Below, one piece after another: positions 9,140 to 19,313 of a stretch of 64,000 nucleotides of DNA. Origin of the DNA: CAYUST01 sp041908765 (GTDB taxonomy: Bacteria > Patescibacteriota > Gracilibacteria > Absconditabacterales > Absconditicoccaceae); the NCBI GenBank assembly GCA_041908765.1, contig JAYREU010000009.1, positions 20,628 to 84,627 of the forward strand, given 5' to 3'. Under the pieces are notes generated by a model. It saw nothing but the letters and a program-made list of their open reading frames with translations. It searched no databases and was not told the origin of the DNA. Every line of letters starts with the position of its first letter. Position 1 is the first letter of the stretch. Both the position numbers and the translations under genes were made by a program.

Positions 9140-9388
9140 ATGCGATACCTCTACATTCTCGAATGCGCGGACGGCACCTACTACACAGGCATGACCCTCG
9201 ACCTCGAACGCAGACTAGCAGAACACAACATTAGCGGTCTAGGCGCTAAGTATACGAAAGCGCGCAGACCAGTCTCCCTCGTCCGATCCAAAAGTGGGTT
9301 ATCAAGAAATGAGGCTGCATCAGAAGAATATCGTATCAAGAGATTGCCGAAAGGGAAAAAGAGGATGATGATTGAGGGGGGAATATAG
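9140..9388 (+). CDS. GIY-YIG domain nuclease, YhbQ/UvrC-N type
   Basis: 82 aa, TAG stop. The motif YILECADGTYYTGMT (GIY-YIG equivalent), then LERRLAEHN, then GAKYTKARRPVSLV with the conserved Arg, and a conserved Glu in NEAASEEYRIK. This is the stand-alone GIY-YIG size (about 80-100 aa). I place the start at MRYLYILE (9140) because upstream in-frame residues lie inside the preceding gene and do not match the family. Role in DNA repair or restriction is not resolved. Confidence 0.85.
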   Translation: MRYLYILECADGTYYTGMTLDLERRLAEHNISGLGAKYTKARRPVSLVRSKSGLSRNEAASEEYRIKRLPKGKKRMMIEGGI

Positions 9389-9411
9389 CAATCACGAGAT
9401 TGATTCTTTTT
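9389..9411 (+). terminator. Weak rho-independent terminator
   Basis: CAATC-ACGA-GATTG stem directly after the GIY-YIG stop, followed by ATTCTTTTTG. Short stem, moderate support. Confidence 0.5.
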
Positions 9412-9435
9412 GTATAATCCATACAATAACGTCGT

Positions 9436-9643
9436 ATTCCATTTAGGCACTTCGGTGGGTCGGTCATTCAGAGAGATATCAGTAGTTATACGAAAAAGGT
9501 ATTACAAATTTGTTTTATATGTGTACCTCTACTCATGCGAAATTTCCACATTGAGGCATCAAAACAAGAACGCATTGAAAAAAACACAGAAGGAAATATG
9601 TCATTTAATACTACTCTATCTCATCGAACCGCCTAAATGGAAT
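9436..9643. repeat. Inverted repeat, 13 bp arms, about 208 bp apart
   Basis: ATTCCATTTAGGC at 9436-9448 occurs inverted at 9631-9643, and similarity continues a few bases inward. The 297-base gap between the GIY-YIG and AlbA_2 genes holds this and an open frame without protein-like character. It could be the ends of a small dispersed element or a structured RNA. Confidence 0.35.
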
Positions 9644-9685
9644 GTATCTCTAACTTTGAGTCATTTTATAAACTAAAACCTAACT

Positions 9686-10876
9686 ATGATAGGTAAAAAA
9701 CTTTCTGAGGTCGGAATTAGCGACATACTAGCATTGATTACTAACTCTGTCAGTGAAGGAAAAACGATAGATTTCAAAGGAATGTATTGCCTTGATTCAC
9801 CCCGCCAAAAATGAGAATTCCTTGCAGATATTTCTTCATTCGCGAACACAAGTGGATGAAATCTAATATTTGGCATAAAGGAGGATGAGGGAATTGCAAA
9901 AGAGATAACACCTTTTGAGATTGATGATATTGATGCCGAAAAACAGAAAATTGAAAGTATTGTTAGAGATGGTATAAGTCCAAGAATAAATATTGATCCG
10001 CAGTTTATTGAAGTGGAGAGCAATAAATTTATTTTAGTGATTTGAATTTCCAAAAGCTGGAACTCTCCCAATAGGGTCGTATTTACTTGAGACTCAAAAA
10101 CAAAAGACCAATTCTTCGCAAGAAATTCATCAGGGAGATACCAGCTTGATGTATTAGAACTCAGAAATGCATTCATGCTTTCCGAAACACTGACTGATAA
10201 GATTCAAAACTTTAAAATGAAGAGAATCGGAAATATTATTGCAGAGGATACTCCGATTCCTCTCTTTAAGTGAGGAAAAACTGTTCTTCATATTATTCCG
10301 CTGGAATCTTTTTCTCCAAATTTTAGCATTGATATTTCTGAGATACACCAAAACCCTACTGAATTACTACCCTTTTGGCTGAACGGATTTGAGCATAGAT
10401 TAAATCTAGAAGGGTTACTAACATTTTCTTCCGTACCAGATAAAACCAATCGTTCATATGTACAGCTCTATAGAACAGGTATTATTGAGGCAGTGGATGC
10501 TCGATCTTTGAGTGATGAAAGGTCTCAAAAGGGTTGAAAGAAACTTATTCCCCATACTTTATATGAATCACAACTATTGGAACTTCTAAAAAAGAACTTG
10601 AGTCTTTTACAAAAACTTCAAGTTAATCCACCGTTATTTATTTTTCTTTCACTTATAGGCGTGAAAGATTTTGAAATGCCAATAGCAAATGCAGACCCTT
10701 TCGACAGATCATATCCAATTGATCGTGATATCTTAAGCCTACCCGAACATTTACTACAGAGCTATGACGAAAGACCTGAAGATATCCTGCGTCCTATGTT
10801 TGATTTAATTTGGAATGCGTGTTGACGTGAAAGCACAACTAATTTCGATGAAAATAATAACTGGATTGGAAGATAG
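9686..10876 (+). CDS. AlbA_2 (Schlafen-like) putative ATP/nucleic-acid-binding protein
   Basis: 396 aa, TAG stop, with many in-frame TGA that hide it under the standard code. Residues about 22-70 show the AlbA_2 pattern: EGKTIDFKGM, then EFLADISSFANTSGGNLIFGI, the Glu-x-K and the AFANT-x-GG core of this domain. The two glycines of SGG include a TGA. The rest (DGISPRINIDP, then LHIIPLESFSP, and a C-terminal helical region) has the usual layout of helix-turn-helix/AlbA_2 proteins but I see no AAA-4 end. Such proteins often act in transcriptional control or anti-phage defence. No partner gene is obvious. Confidence 0.75.
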
Positions 10877-10922
10877 ATAGTGCGTAGATAAGATTCTTTT
10901 TATTATATGGACACCTATAACT

Positions 10923-11471
10923 ATGTCCCTCACCCTCACCTACTTCGTCCACGGAACCACAAATGATAATCTCAATGGCATCTCGTCAGGTTGGTATAAC
11001 GCAGAACTTTCCGAATTAGGAATTCAACAATCAAGAGATCTCAAAGAACAAACTAAAGATAAAGTTTTTGATGTTATATTTTCTTCCGACCTCCAAAGAG
11101 CATCTGAATCAGCACTCCTTACGTGGTGAGGTGGGAACACACCTATATTTCATGATCCAAGACTCAGAGAGTGTAACTATGGCGATTTCAATGCACAATC
11201 TTCTGCAATCGTAGAACCGTTACAAGAAAAATATATCTACGAGAGATTTCCTAATGGCGAGAGTTATGAGGACGTCAAAGAAAGAGTTGCAGATTTTGTA
11301 GCATTTCTGCAAAAAGAGTATGCAGGCAAACACGTTGCAGTGGTTGCACACAAGGCACCTCAGCTCGCACTCGACGTACTCCTGGCAGGCAAAACATGGG
11401 AGCAAGCATTTGCAGAAGATCGAAGACATACTAAAGCACGACAACCAGGACGGGAATATACTATTTCTTAA
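10923..11471 (+). CDS. Histidine phosphatase (phosphoglycerate mutase-like) superfamily
   Basis: 182 aa, TAA stop after one in-frame TGA at a Gly run. The N-terminus TYFVHGTTNDN replaces the canonical RHGET with VHGTT; the catalytic His is kept while the first Arg is Val. The rest fits: ELSELGIQQSRDLKEQ, then FDVIFSSDLQRASESA, RLRECNYGDF and the second catalytic His in VAVVAHKAP. Substrate unknown; the VHGTT form is a recognisable subgroup rather than a damaged gene, because the remaining positions are intact. Confidence 0.82.
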
Positions 11472-11497
11472 TTTTTTCACTTTCCTTTTTTTGTATA

Positions 11498-12118
11498 ATG
11501 AAGAGAAGAAGAAAATCTAAAAAAGTATCCCCAAATTTTGCCTATGAGATAGGATTTATTTTATTTATGATTTTTTTGTTTCTTCTCGGTCTTCTCTTTC
11601 AAAATAATCCAGGATATCTCCTCATTATTGGAATTTTTTTATTAATTGGGGGGTATATAATATACAAAAGAGTGAGGTATGCATCGATTTGTAGAATGTA
11701 TGAAAATGATAGTTTTGAGAAGATATGCGCATTACAACCTTATGAATTTGAGAAACATTGTGCTGATATACTGTGACTGCTGGGATATAGTGAGATACAC
11801 CTCACACCAAGTCATAAAGATGATGGTGTGGATATCTGGTGTAGAAGAAATGGTCAACAATTCGCCATTCAATGTAAAAGATATAGTCATGCGACATCAG
11901 TAACCGTAGATCAAATGAAAGCTTTGTATTGATCCTCCCAACCACAATGAGCACAGGGAATAATGATGACAACAGGGAAATGTACATTACCCGCCACAGA
12001 GTTTGCCAAAAAAAATGGTATACAAATCTGGGATGGAGAGAAGTTCAAAAGTGAGTTTATTCACTTGTGTCATACCCCGCCTACCTTTCGCGAATGGATT
12101 AAAAAGAATTATATTTAA
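11498..12118 (+). CDS. Membrane-tethered Mrr-like restriction endonuclease domain protein
   Basis: 206 aa, TAA stop. Residues about 17-58 form two membrane segments (IGFILFMIFLFLLGLLF and YLLIIGIFLLIGGYIIY). The cytoplasmic part starts LQPYEFEKHCADIL and has the PD-(D/E)XK core of the Mrr/type IV family: GVDIWCRR with the Asp, then FAIQCKRY (Q-x-K) and SVTVDQMKALYGSS. Glycines at the fold's turns are encoded by TGA. Membrane-anchored Mrr-like nucleases are known in bacteria, thought to act on incoming or modified DNA. It starts 27 bases after the phosphatase stop. Confidence 0.8.
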
Positions 12119-12273
12119 ACCCCCTTTATCAGACGCTCCCATCTGCTTTTCCCCAATCCTATTACCCTAGACAATCATTTCCAAAAGAGTAGCAAAAGGA
12201 GAGTAACCACTTCCCCCTTTACTAACCCCCCACCTTTGACTACAATACACGTATTCATTTTTCAATTTCTCCC

Positions 12274-13482
12274 ATGCTACAATATGCACTTCCAAAGAGA
12301 CAAAAGAAATACTACCTCCTGCTCTGTATTGTCCTCATCGTCTGATGAGTTATCTGGACCTATATGTATCCACCCGTGACCGAGCGCACGACGCAGATCG
12401 AAAAGGTGGCTCCTGTAGAGACGAAAACGGGAGACGTAGCTACAGGCGAACAAGCGAGTTTTTCTATCGTGGCTATTGCCAGTGGACTACAAGTGCCTCG
12501 AGGAGTAGTGCAAACATCTACGGAGAGATTGCTAGTCACAGAAAGACCGGGACGTGTGAGACAGATAGTCGGTGGTGTGCTCTATGCAGAACCGCTCCTC
12601 TCCTTGCCTGACATTAGTAGCAGCGAAGAAGAAGGACTGATGTCGATCGTCCTTGATCCCCAGTATCAAGTAACTAACGACCGACTCTATCTGACCTATG
12701 CGTACAAAACTGCTGGCACGACCATGGTCAAGGTCGTGAGATATACCGATGCGGGAGATACGCTGACAGATCCCGTTGTGATACGAGATATGCTTCCTGC
12801 TGCCAAACGACACGCAGGGAGTGCGATTGCATTTGGGCCAGATGGCAAACTGTATATTACTGTCGGTGATGCGACCGAGAGAACGCTTGCACAGTCACTT
12901 GATACCTTGCATGGTAAGATATTGAGAATCAATGCAGACGGGTCAATCCCTGCAGATAATCCGTTTACCTGATCTGCTATTCGATCGTATGGGCATAGAA
13001 ATAGCCAAGGTATCGCCTGGATGCGTGATGGTGCGATGTATGCATCTGAGCACGGACCGAGTACGTTTGATGGTCCTCCAGGTGGCGATGAGATCAATCG
13101 TATCGTAGCAGGAGCAAATTATGGATGGCCGGTCGTGAGTCATGAAGAGGAAGCACCAGGCATGCAAAACCCTATTGCGATCTACACGCCTGCGATAGCA
13201 CCCGCGTCATTGTTGATCTATCAAGGCGAGATGTTTCCCACGTGGAAAAATACGCTCTTCGTGGGTATGCTCAGGGGTGAAGGTATCTTGCGTCTCGTCA
13301 TTGATCCACAAGATCCAGACAAGATTCTCTCTACTGAGAAGATCGTAGATGATCGTTATGGCAGAATTAGATTCATAGGTGAAGCACCCGATGGATCGAT
13401 CTATTTCACGACCAGTAATCAAGACGGCAGAGGGAAAAATCGCCCCGAAAGTGATGTGATTTATCAGATAGTACATAAGTAA
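12274..13482 (+). CDS. Secreted PQQ-type sugar dehydrogenase (GSDH family)
   Basis: 402 aa, TAA stop. An N-terminal membrane or signal segment (YYLLLCIVLIVGGVIW; two of its Gly are TGA) precedes a six-bladed propeller of the glucose/sorbosone dehydrogenase family: FSIVAIASGLQVPRGV, LLVTERPGRVR, EEGLMSIVLDP, a catalytic-type His in AAKRHAGSAIAFGPDG, KLYITVGDAT, GHRNSQGIAW and PPGGDEINRI. The family oxidises sugars with a quinone cofactor outside the cytoplasm. In a reduced epibiont genome this is unexpected and may be a protein-binding or surface role instead. The ATG at 12274 is chosen because it restores the N-terminal membrane segment. Confidence 0.85.
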
Positions 13483-13559
13483 GCAATAAAACAATTAAAT
13501 GTTTTGCAAAACTAATGCGTAACCGTAGTATGCGTATTGTTTTATCGTATCACCCTTGT

Positions 13560-13958
13560 ATGAAACGGATTATTTCTTACCTGAGTATCTTGGTTAGTCT
13601 CGCTGTATTGGATCGATTTCGGTTGGGGGTGGTGATGAAGCAAAAAATTAATCTTTGGTTGGGACACTTGATGAAGCCTGCTCTCTCGTTTGGTCCAGCA
13701 TGAGCATGGTATGTGTGTTATGCTGGGGCTGTGCTCTACTTCGCAGTACTACCTGCACTCCAACAGCACAATCGACGTCTAGCAGTCCTCAATGGTGCGC
13801 TCCTTTGATGTATCGCCTATATGACCTATGACTTCACTAATCGGGCTACACTCAAAGATCGACCAGTAGCACTTGTCCTCCCTGATATCATTTGGGGAAG
13901 TGTCGTCACGGCGATAGTTGCATTCATCTGATACCACGTAGCTCTCAAATTCTTGTAG
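13560..13958 (+). CDS. DUF2177-like membrane protein
   Basis: 132 aa, TAG stop, three in-frame TGA. Four hydrophobic segments: ISYLSILVSLAVLD, WYVCYAGAVLYFAVLPAL, LNGALLGCIAYMTYDFTN and SVVTAIVAFIGYHVAL. The DFTNRAT and DIIWGSV motifs match the DUF2177 family of small membrane proteins. The start at MKRIISYL (13560) is preferred to ATG codons 15 residues upstream because the family begins this way. Function unknown. Confidence 0.75.
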
Positions 13959-13992
13959 TATTCATTTCGCTTTATTCCTCATTTTTTCATAC

Positions 13993-14376
13993 ATGTCACA
14001 CAAGACAACCAAAATTCTTTTTCGAATCACGACTATTCTCGTGTTCATCACTACTTTTCCTAGTGCGTTTATGATCACCAATCCTGCTACCAAAGAGGCG
14101 ATGATGCATCTCGGAGTAGGTGCTGATTGGTTTATTTGGACGCTGGAGATTGGGAAAACGCTGGGTGCACTCATCCTCATCTTGCCACAGATCAAAGGAA
14201 GACTCAAAGAGTGGACCTATGCTGCCTTTGGTATCGACTTCATCGCTGCGTTCATTGCTCTGCTCAGTGTAGATGGTTTCGGTCAGGCGCGATTTGTGTT
14301 ACTGTTTATAGCGGTGTTGTTGGTATCTTATACGACCTATACCAAACTCAACCCACATAAAATACCGCTCTACTAA
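13993..14376 (+). CDS. DoxX-like small membrane protein
   Basis: 127 aa, TAA stop, no internal TGA. Four membrane segments, with the pattern MMHLGVGADWFIWTLEIGKTLGALILILP and KEWTYAAFGIDFIAAF split across them. This matches DoxX-like family proteins, which often sit beside SRPBCC and ArsR genes; here an SRPBCC gene starts 30 bases downstream. Biochemical role unknown. Confidence 0.8.
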   Translation: MSHKTTKILFRITTILVFITTFPSAFMITNPATKEAMMHLGVGADWFIWTLEIGKTLGALILILPQIKGRLKEWTYAAFGIDFIAAFIALLSVDGFGQARFVLLFIAVLLVSYTTYTKLNPHKIPLY

Positions 14377-14406
14377 GACATTTTTATTATTATTTTTCTC
14401 CTACTC

Positions 14407-14838
14407 ATGGCACAACTTACCTTCTCAACAACCATCAATGCTCCCGTCTCCAAGGTATGGACAACAATGCTAGATCATCCGACCTACGAAGCTTGGACCA
14501 AAGCATTTGCAGAAAACTCCACCTATGACGGAGATCGAACTGAATGATCGCAAATAAAGTTTCACGATGGAACTGGTAATGGTGGCATGTTGGCGATGAT
14601 TGCCAAAAACGACCTCCATCACTATATTTCTATCAAACATCTCTGAGAGATTGGTCCAGATCAAGAAGTAACCTATTCCCAAGTTGAAGCATTTGAAAAT
14701 TATAGCTTTACGCAGATCGATGAGACAACTACCAAACTCGATATTGAACTCACTGGCTTACCAGATGAGTATAGTGAGATGTTCAATGAGATGTGGCCAA
14801 AAGCATTGGTGGCATTGCAAGAGTTGTGTGAACAATAA
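14407..14838 (+). CDS. SRPBCC / AHSA1-like ligand-binding protein
   Basis: 143 aa, TAA stop, two in-frame TGA. Starts MAQLTFSTTINAPVSKVW, the usual first strand and helix of SRPBCC domains, then HPTYEAWTKAF, a Gly-rich turn and a long C-terminal helix (MFNEMWPKALVALQELCEQ). The fold is a hydrophobic cavity that binds small molecules. One of three such genes here (also 15782 and 23171). No enzyme partner is obvious. Confidence 0.8.
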
Positions 14839-14868
14839 ACAGATTATTTATCTATACAATCCATACGT

Positions 14869-15753
14869 ATGTTCACAACAAAAGAACTTATCACAAACAT
14901 CATAAAAATCTATGGCGAGAAAGAAAAATATGAAATGCAAAAACATATTTGTGACTTTCATGATGATAAGGGAAAATATATCGGAGATTATTTTAATCTT
15001 TTTATTCAAGAAAGAATAGACAATCAAGCACCAAAAATGTATCACATTGGATGACCATACGATCTTATTTCCAAAAAAGCACCACAAAGAGCAACGGTGT
15101 ATCAAAATGGGGAGCTGCTCATCAATCAAGATATTACGCATGAGATAAACGTGAGAACTGCTGCTATGAATTTCGTTATATTAAGTTTACTTGGCATCAC
15201 AGACCTTTCTCATAAGAAAGTGTTATTGTACTGATCTGGTAATGTATGAAAAGAATTTCTAAAACTACTCAAAGAGTATGATTGAATGGTGAATGTCATG
15301 GATTATAGTAACACAAAAGGTCCAAATAAGGAGTTCGAGGCACTATGAACAAGTCTTGGTATCACCTGTAATTACTTCATGTGAAGTTCATTGCAGGAGT
15401 ATGACCTAATCGTACTTCTTACAAACTCTAGAACTCACGTCATTACGAAAGAGTTATTTTCTACGGTTAAAAATACTGCCATCATAGCTAGTTTTATTGG
15501 TTCTCAGCCAGTATGAGAATTGGAATGATGCATCTATAATAAGGATGTACAAGTAATCATAGATCGAGATCAAACATTAGTGTATGCAAAGGATTTATGA
15601 GAGCAAATAAAGAGCGGTGATATTTCTTGAGATACAATACTCACCATCGGGGATCTCTTGCAAGGGAAAAAACCAAGTGTAGGAAAACCTATTATCTACA
15701 GATCTACAGGTGCGCCCATGCAGAGCCTAGCTATTGTGCAATTAATCTCTTAA
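14869..15753 (+). CDS. Ornithine cyclodeaminase / mu-crystallin-like dehydrogenase
   Basis: 294 aa, TAA stop, ten in-frame TGA, so it is invisible under the standard code. NVRTAAMNFVILSLLGI is followed by a Rossmann motif KKVLLYGSGNVGKEFLKLL, where two glycines are TGA, then YDLIVLLTNSRTHVI, AIIASFIGSQPVGELE and a C-terminal STGAPMQSLAI. That order (TA-x-N, G-x-G-x-x-G, T-x-S, F-x-G, G-x-P-x-Q-D/S-L-A) is that of ornithine cyclodeaminase, alanine dehydrogenase and mu-crystallin proteins. They use NAD(P) on amino or keto acids. The substrate is not resolvable. The N-terminus is somewhat divergent. Confidence 0.75.
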
Positions 15754-15781
15754 CAATTTTTAATTATTCCTATTATTTTTC

Positions 15782-16237
15782 ATGACTAAACTTACCGTCT
15801 CTACCAAAATATATGCTCCACTTGAGCATGTACGAAATTGTATGCGAAATCCTGATCACATCACCCATCGAGCATTTGCTGATGAAGCAACGCGACATTG
15901 TCCATGGGCCAAGTGATCTGAACCGAAAGTAGGAGAAATCTTTACCACCCGTATGGAAGCCAAAGATGGAAGTTTTGGTTTTGACCTTGTAGGACAATAT
16001 ACTATCGTTAATCCTATGAGTAGTTTTTCTTATACAATGTGATCGTATGAAAGAGATGCAGATTTTGTGCCTGCTGGTCGTATCGTGGATGTCTTGTTTC
16101 AAGAAGATGGCTCGTGTGGATGCGTCACCGTCACGGAGACCTTTGATGCCGAGGAAGTACATAGTGATGAGATGCAACTAGCATGACGACAAGCTATTTT
16201 GGAAAATTTCAAGAAACATGTGGAAGGAGGAGCTTAG
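15782..16237 (+). CDS. SRPBCC / AHSA1-like protein
   Basis: 151 aa, TAG stop, three in-frame TGA. Starts MTKLTVSTKIYAPLEHV and continues NPDHITHRAFAD, PKVGEIFTTRMEAKDG and GRQAILENFKKHVE at the end. The layout is that of AHSA1-type SRPBCC proteins, including a C-terminal helix closing the pocket. It ends 12 bases before the convergent PLD gene. Confidence 0.78.
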
Positions 16238-16249
16238 GCAAACAAATGC

Positions 16250-17533
16250 TTAATCAATTCAATCACTGTATAGCTTCTCTATATGCGCTTTGACTGGATT
16301 GTAGCTAAGTTGTGATTGTTCAGTGACCAAACGTGCATGTTGTATATCTTGCAAGAATTGTTTTTCTAGATCTTGAAGAACGTGCTTCATTTTTGGGTCT
16401 CAGGACGTTTCTAAGACAGCACATACTTCTCAATGATGTAGTGTAGAAAGAGAGTTCATATTTGCAGATCCTATCAAGACTTTATCATCAAAGATAAAAG
16501 CCTTTGCATGCAAACCTTCATTATAAAGGTATACTTCTAGATTATCGCATCATTGAGTCGCATCTAGTATGGATTGTATTGTTTTTTTGTTGGTGTCATC
16601 TTGGAGATCAGCCTGCATAGGTATCATCAATTTAACTTCCTTACCGTCAATTACTTGCTGTATAAGTGTTTTTGTAATGTCCTTATCTCACAAGTATGCT
16701 ATCTGAATTCGTATCCTTTTCTTTGCTTGGGACATAAGATCAATGATGGATTGCTGAATATTCAGTTCTCCAATGAATCGCTCTCTTTTGGCACGATCCC
16801 AGTGTAAACTATTTTTTACAACTTTTAATGAAAGTTCTTTTTTCTGTTCTGTTCTTTCCTGTTGATGTACTTTGTTTCGTGATTCCTTTTTGTAATTATG
16901 TAGATCATCTGAAAATCAATCTCCTGATAACATCAACATATACCCACGTCGATGTTGATAGTGATCGCCTATATTCATGTCGCCTACAAAGACGACTTCA
17001 TGGGTAGTTTTACCATCGATAATTATGTATTTCGCATGATTATTAAAATTTCTTAGCCTCTGAGATCATCTGGGACCACCAAAGTCCTTGCCATCACGAA
17101 GTTCGATATTGGGGTGTTGCTTAAGTAATGTATGAAATTTACTTTCCAAAAATGTACTCCCTTCTCCATAATAATATGATCATAGCATATCCTTAAAAAT
17201 TTGAATATGTACCCCTCTATCTGCAGCTTCTAAGATATGCTTTGCAAACTCATTTCATATAGTATCGTCATGCCATTCAAACATTGCTATGTCTACATTT
17301 ACTTTTGCTGAATCAATTGCAAGCATTATGTGTTGGAAAGCAACACTATTATCCAATAAATCAATAGAATCTAAAACTCCATGTGAGTATGGTATTTCTG
17401 CGTAGTGCTTCACTGTTGGTTGTTGCTGAAAACAGTCATGGATTTTTTTACCCGTAAAACATACTACCAATGTGGTGAGCACAGGGAGCAGTATTTTTTT
17501 AAATTTTGATGAGGTATGTTGTGAAAGTTTCAT
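16250..17533 (-). CDS. Phospholipase D / cardiolipin synthase-like protein
   Basis: 427 aa, TAA stop, several in-frame TGA. An N-terminal membrane segment (ILLPVLTTLVVCFTGK) suggests membrane attachment. Two HKD motifs are present: NHAKYIIIDGKT and GLHAKAFIFDDKVLIGSANMN, both H-x-K-x4-D. These make the two-half active site of PLD enzymes, which transfer phosphatidyl groups (cardiolipin synthase), hydrolyse phospholipids or cut DNA. The spacing and membrane segment favour a cardiolipin-synthase-like role. A charged helix (KKESRNKVHQQERTEQKKEL) links the two halves. Convergent with the SRPBCC gene. Confidence 0.85.
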
Positions 17534-17663
17534 GACTTATTATACATATTTTTAGTAATATAACAATTTTTTTAGTGTTTTTTATTTATCCGATTGAACT
17601 ATAGAATTGTTTACTCATCCCCCATAAAGATTTGCTTTTTGAAAAAATTATCATATACTATCT

Positions 17664-17696
17664 ACTGTATACACTATATAGTATACTGTTTACAGT
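17664..17696. promoter_or_regulatory. Palindromic operator upstream of the HTH-PRTase gene
   Basis: ACTGTATAC at 17664-17672 and GTTTACAGT at 17688-17696 form an imperfect inverted repeat, with the perfect palindrome ACTATATAGT at 17673-17682 between them. It ends 12 bases before the start of a gene with an N-terminal winged helix, which suggests autoregulation. The TA-rich core may overlap the -10 region. Confidence 0.55.
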
Positions 17697-17708
17697 AATA
17701 AAGTAACT

Positions 17709-18725
17709 ATGACCACCTATCGCCCCACCACCTTACAAAAAATACTTCATCACTTTACCCAAGGTGAACGTTTGGGAGTGACTCAACTAGCACAGCTCAC
17801 CGGTCTTAGTAGGGCAATATTGCATAGGTACATCAAGGCACTCCTCGACCAAGGAGACCTTGAAAAAGTAGGCGAGGGACCCCAAGCTAAGTACTGTCTA
17901 AAGAATACATCGAAAATACTACAAACCAAAGACAAAAGCGAACGCTCAGCATTGCCCTACCAAGCAACCCAACTCCTCAATGATACTTTCCTGAAGTATA
18001 CCCCTCAAGGGACAGTTTTGCAGGGGCACTCTGGACTTATACGTTGGTGTGAGGCAAGGTGACTCGACCCTGTACAAAAAGCTGAGAGTTATCTCCGCAT
18101 TGCCAAGCATATTAACTCACTACGCAATTCGTGTGGTGTCCTGGATGCGACTAATGGCTTCAAAAAAAACATGAACAATAGTTCATTGGATAACATCTAC
18201 TATGCGGATCAATATAAGCGGATGGATTTCGGAAGGGGAAAGCTTGCAGAAATGACCTTCTATGCAAAGCAATCACAAAACCGTAAGGGTCTCCTCGCCT
18301 CTATCGCTCTGTTTCTCGATCAGCTCAGGTGTCTCATCCAGCACGAAAAGGTTGATGCACTTGCCTTTGTCCCAGCTACCATTACCCGTCAATGGCAACT
18401 TTTGCATATGCTTGATGAAGCACTACAAGATGTTAATTTGCCACGTATCACCATCAAAAAATTCTATGAAGGCTCCATGAAGATACCTCAGAAATCGCTC
18501 AAGAAACGTGAAGAAAGGATTGCCAACGCACAGCACACTATATATATCCGCGATGCTCAAGCAGGTACTTACCAAAAAGTCCTCCTCATCGATGACTTCG
18601 TCGGCTCAGGTGCTACCCTCAATGAAACTGCGAAAAAGCTCAAAAAGGAAGGTGTCAAAAAAGTCATTGGCTTTGCAATCGTAGGGAATATGGATATGAG
18701 TTATGATATCATTAATGAGATGTAG
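17709..18725 (+). CDS. Winged-helix regulator fused to a phosphoribosyltransferase domain
   Basis: 338 aa, TAG stop, one TGA at 18060. Residues about 10-60 are a winged helix (HHFTQGERLGVTQLAQLTGLSRAILHRYIKALLD broken by one turn, then GEGPQAKYCL as wing). Residues about 170-335 form a type I phosphoribosyltransferase fold with the PRPP loop VLLIDDFVGSGATLNETA (two acidic residues, then G-S-G-A-T). Similar fusions sense nucleotides (PurR-like proteins use a PRTase domain for effector binding). Here the HTH type and a palindromic operator directly upstream suggest a PRPP- or nucleotide-responsive repressor. The target may be itself or the downstream small genes. ComFC-like function is less likely because no Cys-rich N-terminus is present. 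Confidence 0.75.
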
Positions 18726-18750
18726 AAAAGATTTATCTGCTGTATATCCC

Positions 18751-19029
18751 ATGGTTAAAAAACCAATAGTCGCTGGCACAATTCACGAACTGCCTGATGA
18801 TATTGAAGCAACATTGCGTGCTCACCCAGATGTATTGGAAAAATGGAACACACTCACTCCCCTCGCTCGTAATGAATGGATTTGCTGGGTAACTATAGTC
18901 AAGAAACCAGAAACCAGGCAAGAACACATTGATCGTCTCTGTGAAGATCTGCTCGGTGGCAAAAAAAGACCCTGTTGTCGACCAGGTTGCCCGCATCATA
19001 GAGAAAGTGCAAAGAAACGGTTCAAATAA
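18751..19029 (+). CDS. YdeI/OmpD-associated family small protein
   Basis: 92 aa, TAA stop. TLTPLARNEWICWVTIVKKPETRQEHIDRL followed by a basic Cys-containing end (KRPCCRPGC) matches the C-terminal half of YdeI/OmpD-associated proteins, whose pattern is a Trp-x-x-x-x-K-x-x-E-T-R helix. Only this half is present, as in short members. The ATG at 18751 is preferred to one at 18703 that overlaps the preceding gene. Likely co-transcribed with the HTH-PRTase gene. Confidence 0.7.
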   Translation: MVKKPIVAGTIHELPDDIEATLRAHPDVLEKWNTLTPLARNEWICWVTIVKKPETRQEHIDRLCEDLLGGKKRPCCRPGCPHHRESAKKRFK

Positions 19030-19066
19030 TATACCCAATTGCATACTTTATTATTTATATATCGTT

Positions 19067-19285
19067 ATGGAAAAACTTTCGTTGGAGCCTCACACACCAG
19101 CTGAATCCTCAGCTTCATTAAAACTTGCAGAAGTATTTGACCCCAAAAGAATGATAGCAAACATGAAAAGAAGAACAAATGAAGAAGTACTTCAGAGTAT
19201 CCTCCTTGCCAAACACCATGATAAACTAAGAAAACAAGAAGCGGAAGTAACTACAGATGACCTTAATTTTAGGTTCAATTGGTAG
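19067..19285 (+). CDS. Small hypothetical protein
   Basis: 72 aa, TAA-like stop TAG, no family recognised. Charged and probably helical (LAEVFDPKRMIANMKRRTN, then EVLQSILLAKHHDKLRKQE). Its own ATG at 19067 follows an AT-rich stretch; an in-frame upstream ATG lies inside the previous gene and is unlikely. It sits 28 bases before the VOC gene. Confidence 0.5.
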   Translation: MEKLSLEPHTPAESSASLKLAEVFDPKRMIANMKRRTNEEVLQSILLAKHHDKLRKQEAEVTTDDLNFRFNW

Positions 19286-19313
19286 CAAACTTTGTTTTAA
19301 CCAATCCACATAC

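Noticed and set aside
9410..9676. 88-aa open frame before the AlbA_2 gene
   Set aside because: It spans a terminator-like hairpin and an inverted repeat, has no start signal and no protein-like pattern.
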